Assembly (NCBI GenBank): GCA_015067895.1
Contig: SVLP01000035.1
Location: forward strand, 1-25,073
Source of the DNA: Oscillospiraceae bacterium
Lineage (GTDB): Bacteria > Bacillota_A > Clostridia > Oscillospirales > Oscillospiraceae
Length of the DNA: 25,073 nt
Direction: 5' to 3'
Under the pieces are notes generated by a model that was not told the origin of the DNA, searched no databases, and saw nothing but the letters and a program-made list of their open reading frames with translations. Shown here one piece after another: positions 22,509-25,073 of this stretch (the first letter of the stretch is position 1; every line of letters starts with the position of its first letter). Made by a program: the position numbers and the translations under genes.

Positions 22509-22632
22509 AGCCCCCTCAGTCAGCAAGCTGACAGCTCCCCCATCCCTTGCGGGACAGGGGAGCCTTTTTTGCCTCCCCCTGTTTGGCGGCAGCCAAATGG
22601 GGGAGGTGGCCCCGAAGGGGTCGGAGGGGGCT
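22509..22632. repeat. L1-T6-R2 double half-element
   Basis: L1 (22509-22564) carries a GTCAGC/GCTGAC hairpin then GCTCCCC/GGGGAGC with inner TCCC/GGGA. TTTTTT follows, then R2 (22571-22632), nearly identical to R1. The outer ends AGCCCCCTC and GAGGGGGCT also pair, so the whole could fold as one long structure. It is a direct repeat of the element at 24393-24515. Confidence 0.82.
22534..22570 (+). terminator. Terminator of the DUF559 gene (within L1)
   Basis: GCTCCCC (22534-22540) pairs with GGGGAGC (22557-22563), with an inner TCCC/GGGA stem, and six T residues follow at 22565-22570. The repeat half-element thus doubles as the terminator. Confidence 0.75.
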
Positions 22633-22650
22633 CTATCTGCCAGAAAACAA

Positions 22651-22686
22651 AACCAGGTGATTCCCAACCGACGGAATCACCTGGTT
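22651..22686 (-). terminator. Terminator of the ribbon-helix-helix gene
   Basis: Perfect 14-bp stem AACCAGGTGATTCC / GGAATCACCTGGTT (22651-22664 and 22673-22686) with an 8-base loop. On the minus strand it is followed by TTTTGTTTT. It overlaps the stop codon of the minus-strand gene at 22685. Confidence 0.8.
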
Positions 22687-22891
22687 ATTCTTTATGCTGT
22701 TCGGCTTGCTCCATCTGATACGCGATGGCATCACAGATGAAACGGTTGAGACTCTTCCCCTGACTGGCGGCGAAAGATTTGATGACTTCCCGCTGACCCT
22801 TTTTAACGATGACGTTGATCCGGTCGTAGGCTTTTTTGTTATAACGCGCAGTCGCTTCCTTTTGTGAGTCGTAATACTTCGGATGTTTCAT
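22685..22891 (-). CDS. Small ribbon-helix-helix (Arc/CopG-like) protein
   Basis: 68-residue basic protein. Residues from about 24 on (DRINVIVKKGQREVIKSFAASQGKSLNRFICDAIAYQ) fit a ribbon-helix-helix fold: an alternating beta strand, a helix, the turn QGKS, and a second helix with the FICDAI pattern. Such proteins bind operators and often repress themselves or act as antitoxins. GAGGTG precedes the ATG. No toxin gene overlaps it; the divergent neighbour is a membrane protein. The repeated ACTCA(A/T)GTATA motifs in the shared intergenic region are candidate binding sites. Its relatively low GC suggests transfer. Confidence 0.78.
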   Translation of the reverse strand: MKHPKYYDSQKEATARYNKKAYDRINVIVKKGQREVIKSFAASQGKSLNRFICDAIAYQMEQAEQHKE

Positions 22892-22907
22892 GGTTTCACC
22901 TCAAATT

Positions 22908-22995
22908 TATACTAACTCAAGTATATGCAAAATGTTATAATTACTCATGTATAAAATTGTAGGATCTGCCGGATTGATATAATTGAGTAAGTATA
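22908..22995. promoter_or_regulatory. Three direct repeats in the divergent intergenic region (possible operator)
   Basis: ACTCAAGTATA (22915-22925), ACTCATGTATA (22943-22953) and GAGTAAGTATA (22985-22995) are near-copies; the first is also part of a palindrome TATACT-6-AGTATA (22908-22925). The last lies in the spacer of the plus-strand promoter. They are the sort of sites a ribbon-helix-helix protein binds. Confidence 0.45.
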
Positions 22996-23002
22996 ATATA
23001 AT
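22974..23002 (+). promoter_or_regulatory. Promoter of the small membrane-protein genes
   Basis: TTGATA (22974-22979) and TATAAT (22997-23002) with a 17-base spacer, 25 bases before the start codon at 23028. The surrounding region is strongly AT-rich. Confidence 0.75.
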
Positions 23003-23027
23003 GTAGAAAAATAGGAGGTAAAAGAGT

Positions 23028-23513
23028 ATGAAACAAAATAACTGGGGAAGGATTTCTCTTTTCAGCGGTTTATTTCAGATCTTTTTTGGCGCAATGCTTG
23101 TGATGTCAATGTCTGGTCAGAAAGATAGCTGGAATTACTATCTGTCCTCTAGCCACCGAAGCAATATTGACACGGGTTCCATGATTGGCTGGCTCATTAT
23201 TTTAGCGGGTGTTGTGGAACTTATTTACGGAATCATTGTCATGTTTGCAGGTGAACAGGCTTGGTCTTCCAATGTATATGAAGATGCGACGGCGGAAGAC
23301 ATTGAGTGGATTGAGGGAGAAATCGTCAAAAAGGAATGGGATCCTACACAACATCATCTGGAGTGGTATACCGTGAAGAAAAAAGACGGTTCCACTACTA
23401 AAATCTGGAAACACGTTTCAAATCCTGTGGTGTGCAAGGTAGGCGACTGCGGACGGATCCGGGTCGCGGATGGGCAGATAACTGAGTTTGGCACCAGTAA
23501 TCAGGAAAACTGA
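23028..23513 (+). CDS. Hypothetical membrane protein, two helices plus soluble tail
   Basis: 161 residues, family not recognised. Two membrane helices lie at about residues 9-28 and 52-73, followed by a soluble 85-residue tail rich in charged and aromatic residues (EDIEWIEGEIVKKEWD, KIWKHVSNPVVCKVGDCGRIRV), which looks beta-rich and might form an OB- or SH3-like barrel (GEIV...VGDCGRI). AGGAGGT precedes the ATG closely. It is the first gene of a likely three-gene unit with the 104-residue membrane protein and the lipoprotein. GC is clearly lower than in the housekeeping operon. No function is proposed. Confidence 0.78.
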   Translation: MKQNNWGRISLFSGLFQIFFGAMLVMSMSGQKDSWNYYLSSSHRSNIDTGSMIGWLIILAGVVELIYGIIVMFAGEQAWSSNVYEDATAEDIEWIEGEIVKKEWDPTQHHLEWYTVKKKDGSTTKIWKHVSNPVVCKVGDCGRIRVADGQITEFGTSNQEN

Positions 23514-23541
23514 TCCGGATGGCTCTTAGGTGAGGAAGTTT

Positions 23542-23856
23542 ATGATTATCATATACATTTTTGAAATTCCGGTAGTTGTGCTCGTCATGATTATGATCTT
23601 GATCGGTGGTATTGAGCCGGGGGAGATTTGCAGAATGGCAGGAGGTATTTGTGGCGGCGGCGGTGCGCTTGTTGCGTTGTGGCTTCTGCTTGGCGGATAT
23701 CCGGTTGTATATAAAACAAAGGAAAATAAAGCATGGGGGATCAGACTGTTTCTGATCGCAGCAATGGTACTTTTGTTTGTGATCCCGGGTTGGGAAGTGT
23801 ACAAGGTTGGCGTTGGCATGGGGGATAGTAGACTGGCGGAACTGCTATTGAGATGA
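23542..23856 (+). CDS. Hypothetical small membrane protein, about three helices
   Basis: 104 residues, not recognised. Hydrophobic stretches at about residues 2-22 (IIIYIFEIPVVVLVMIMILI), 33-52 (glycine-rich GGICGGGGALVALWLLLGG) and 67-84 (IRLFLIAAMVLLFVIPGW) indicate an integral membrane protein. The ATG at 23542 is preferred because GAGGAAG lies six bases upstream; a GTG four codons earlier would leave that site inside the gene. It starts 28 bases after the preceding gene and is probably co-transcribed with it. Confidence 0.7.
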   Translation: MIIIYIFEIPVVVLVMIMILIGGIEPGEICRMAGGICGGGGALVALWLLLGGYPVVYKTKENKAWGIRLFLIAAMVLLFVIPGWEVYKVGVGMGDSRLAELLLR

Positions 23857-23892
23857 CAAGTTCTTAATTAAGGATAGATAGGTGGTTAAAAA

Positions 23893-24204
23893 ATGAAGAC
23901 GGTTAAAAGAGTAAACTCTAAAAGGATTATCGGAATGCTGCTAGTTGCCATTCTTTTTATGACGGGCTGCTCGTCAACTTCTTGTGAGAACTGCGACAGA
24001 AAGGCGACAAAAGAATGCTATAATGTGAATGACTCTGAGGATGTGCGCTACTTCTGTGATATTCACTGCCCCAGTTGTGATGTATGCATGATCCAATCCC
24101 CGCTTGGAGACAGTGATGCAGTCAGGTTCAAGGTGACAACAGGTACTATGTATTTTTGCAATCTCCATGACTATCAAGACGTTCTTCAGATCTTTGGACG
24201 TTGA
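23893..24204 (+). CDS. Hypothetical Cys-rich lipoprotein
   Basis: 103 residues with an N-terminal signal (KRIIGMLLVAILFMTGCSS) and lipobox-type cysteine Cys26, so it is probably anchored outside the membrane. The mature part has cysteines at 31, 34, 42, 55, 59, 62, 65 and 89 and histidines at 58 and 92, in a repeated pattern YFCDIHC / YFCNLHD plus CxxC pairs, as in zinc-ribbon or thiol-redox sites. I do not recognise the family. AGGTGG precedes the ATG. It closes the low-GC gene group and is followed by the L2 terminator. Confidence 0.75.
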   Translation: MKTVKRVNSKRIIGMLLVAILFMTGCSSTSCENCDRKATKECYNVNDSEDVRYFCDIHCPSCDVCMIQSPLGDSDAVRFKVTTGTMYFCNLHDYQDVLQIFGR

Positions 24205-24284
24205 TACGGGAGCGATAAGAAGAGCGTTTCCGGAGGAAAGGCAGGATCAGGCTGATCTCCCAATACCACCTCGCAGCACAATCT

Positions 24285-24386
24285 ACCAAATCTCCGTTTT
24301 GCCTGAAAAGCAAGCGGGGATTTTGGTATTCTTCCCGAAATAATGCTTGACAATAGGGGAGGGGTGAGTGGGAATTGAAGTGCGGT
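24285..24386 (+). other. Decayed duplicate of the S10-operon promoter region
   Basis: This stretch aligns with 24584-24687 (ACCAAATCTCC / ACCAATCTCC, a GATTTTG block, then TTGACAAT, GGGGAGGGGT and a final G-GCGGT), but the -10 box TATTAT is replaced by GGGAAT. The -35 TTGACA (24347-24352) is intact. The element at 24393-24515 lies between the two copies. The rest of 24205-24284 shows nothing supported. Confidence 0.6.
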
Positions 24387-24392
24387 CATAAA

Positions 24393-24515
24393 GGCCCCCT
24401 CAGTCGCTGCGCGACAGCTCCCCCATCCCTTGCGGGACGGGGGAGCCTTTTTTAGCCTCCCATGCTTGGCGACAGCCAAATGGGGGAGGTGGCCCAGAAA
24501 GGGGTCGGAGGGGGT
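24393..24515. repeat. L2-T6-R3 double half-element
   Basis: Same layout as 22509-22632: L2 has GTCGC/GCGAC (where L1 has GTCAGC/GCTGAC), then GCTCCCCC/GGGGGAGC with inner TCCC/GGGA, then TTTTTT at 24448-24453, which makes it a terminator for the lipoprotein gene. R3 (24455-24515) follows and ends GGAGGGGGTT, with a one-base-disturbed second hairpin (GCCCAGAAAGGGG). The altered but still paired stem of L2 is a compensatory change. Confidence 0.82.
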
Positions 24516-24644
24516 TGTCTGCCACAATAAGTTTCACGTTTGCACAAAACGACTGCCAAAAGTACCATCCCCCGGCACCTCATACCAATCTCCCTTTTTC
24601 ACGAAAAACGCCGTCCGATTTTGTGATTTTCCCTGAAAAAATCC

Positions 24645-24673
24645 TTGACAATGGGGGAGGGGTATGATATTAT
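24645..24673 (+). promoter_or_regulatory. S10 ribosomal-protein operon promoter
   Basis: TTGACA (24645-24650) and TATTAT (24668-24673) with a 17-base spacer containing GGGGGAGGGG. It lies about 275 bases ahead of rpsJ. An open frame that starts at the TTG of the -35 box is not a gene. Confidence 0.88.
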
Positions 24674-24679
24674 ACTTGA

Positions 24680-24930
24680 GCGCGGTAGGGAATACTATGC
24701 GCGCACTGCGATGATGCAGGAGATTGCTCGGAAACGAGGTAACTTCTGCGGAGTATGTCCGGTCATCGGGCGGCTGAACTGTTCGGGACGCGCTGCGCGT
24801 ATATCGCTGCGCCATGAACGAGGGTCGGCCTTGCGTCGACCATTTTTCATGGGCCAGAGTGATACGCACGGGGGCGCGGACATGAATAGTTCGACCGTAC
24901 CCAGGCACAAAAGAAACTGAGTACGTTTTC
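24680..24930 (+). promoter_or_regulatory. Structured 5' leader of the S10 operon
   Basis: About 250 transcribed non-coding bases precede rpsJ. The clearest hairpin is at 24813-24851: CATGAA/TTCATG outside, and GGTCG/CGACC inside. A GC-rich GCGC...GCGC stem lies at about 24790-24812. S10-operon leaders in Firmicutes and Clostridia commonly carry autoregulatory RNA bound by a ribosomal protein, so that role is likely but unproven here. No terminator-like T run is seen. Confidence 0.5.
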
Positions 24931-24946
24931 AAGGAGGAAAACAACT

Positions 24947-25073
24947 ATGGCAAACAACGAAATGATCCGCATCCGCCTGAAGGCTTACGATCATCAGCTG
25001 ATCGACTCCAGCGCGGCCAAGATCGTGGACACCGCCAAGCGCAACGGCGCTGCCGTGTCCGGCCCCATCCCTC
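24947..25073 (+). CDS. rpsJ: 30S ribosomal protein S10 (partial, cut by the window end)
   Basis: Only the first 42 codons are present: [20 protein letters not shown], then [22 protein letters not shown]. The [11 protein letters not shown] start and the GA.VSGPIPLP region are the S10 signature. The ribosome site AAGGAGG is at 24931-24937. It is the first gene of the S10 ribosomal-protein operon, whose other genes would follow to the right, and also has a role with NusB in transcription antitermination. Confidence 0.96.
   Translation, partial: MANNEMIRIRLKAYDHQLIDSSAAKIVDTAKRNGAAVSGPIP

Larger units (their letters stand above)
22059..22570 (+). mobile_element. Candidate unit: DUF559 gene bracketed by inverted structured half-elements
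   Basis: R1 (22061-22120) and the reverse complement of L1 (22509-22570) have the same layout: A-run, G(C/G)CTCCCCTG, a hairpin insert, GGGGGAG, a G/C plus TG, a second hairpin, and an (A/G)GGGGG edge. The second hairpins differ in sequence but each pairs. The DUF559 gene fills the space between. The boundary is drawn from the rsgA stop to the T run of L1. Mobility is inferred from architecture; no target duplication is visible. Confidence 0.45.

Noticed and set aside
22127..22891. Toxin-antitoxin pair formed by DUF559 and the RHH protein
   Set aside because: The genes are convergent, separated by two terminators and a repeat element, and lack the overlap seen in such pairs.
24645..24920. 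91-codon open frame ahead of rpsJ
   Set aside because: Its start codon is part of the -35 box, so it cannot be translated from that promoter; the region is a structured leader.

Overview
The window looks like chromosome of a gut-type Clostridia, most likely an Oscillospirales (Ruminococcaceae/Oscillospiraceae-like) member. The reasons are a GC-rich core, a Bacillus-like operon order running yicC-remA-gmk-rpoZ-priA-def-fmt-rsmB-rlmN-prpC-prkC-rsgA, strong AGGAGG-type ribosome sites with many TTG starts, textbook TTGACA-17-TATAAT promoters, and a dense load of small palindromic intergenic repeats. Family-level placement is inference; no search was possible.

Layout. 1-1330: a possible gene edge, short repeats, an orphan protein with a near-perfect promoter, an array of four mini-hairpins, and rnpB (RNase P RNA) on the minus strand. 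1367-4035: murD-ispD-ispF, leaving divergently from rnpB. 4130-5281: a PfkB sugar kinase (KDG-kinase type) on the minus strand, convergent with ispF through a shared terminator. 5371-6941: a palindromic repeat, then a DUF3343 / cysteine desulfurase pair. 6955-9582: cdaA-cdaR (c-di-AMP synthesis) followed by an RseC-like membrane protein. 9599-22058: the long housekeeping operon, with two structured repeat elements lying between genes. 22059-24515: an accessory segment containing a DUF559 nuclease-like gene, a small ribbon-helix-helix protein, two small membrane proteins and a Cys-rich lipoprotein. 24645-end: promoter and leader of the S10 ribosomal-protein operon and the first 42 codons of rpsJ.

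How the genes work together. The core covers cell-wall precursor synthesis (murD), isoprenoid precursors (ispD, ispF), second-messenger synthesis (cdaA/cdaR), nucleotide and RNA metabolism (gmk, yicC, rpoZ), replication restart (priA), initiator-tRNA formylation and deformylation (fmt, def), rRNA modification (rsmB, rlmN), PASTA kinase/PP2C phosphatase signalling, and ribosome assembly (rsgA). Relative to the Bacillus order, coaBC is absent between rpoZ and priA, and rpe is absent after rsgA.

The most interesting signal is a repeat family built from half-elements. Each half (called R, or its inverted counterpart L) has an outer hairpin arm of the GCCTCCC...GGGAGG type, a spacer GTG/CTG, a second hairpin whose stem sequence varies but still pairs, and then a CGGAGGGGG or GGATGAGG-like edge. 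Two copies inside the operon are short R-spacer-L units. At 22059-22570 the same R and L halves bracket the DUF559 gene, and the R half supplies that gene's Shine-Dalgarno. A further R (22571) and L (24393) bracket the four-gene low-GC island. This suggests a nuclease-encoding unit with non-autonomous miniature relatives. That is a hypothesis, not a demonstrated system.
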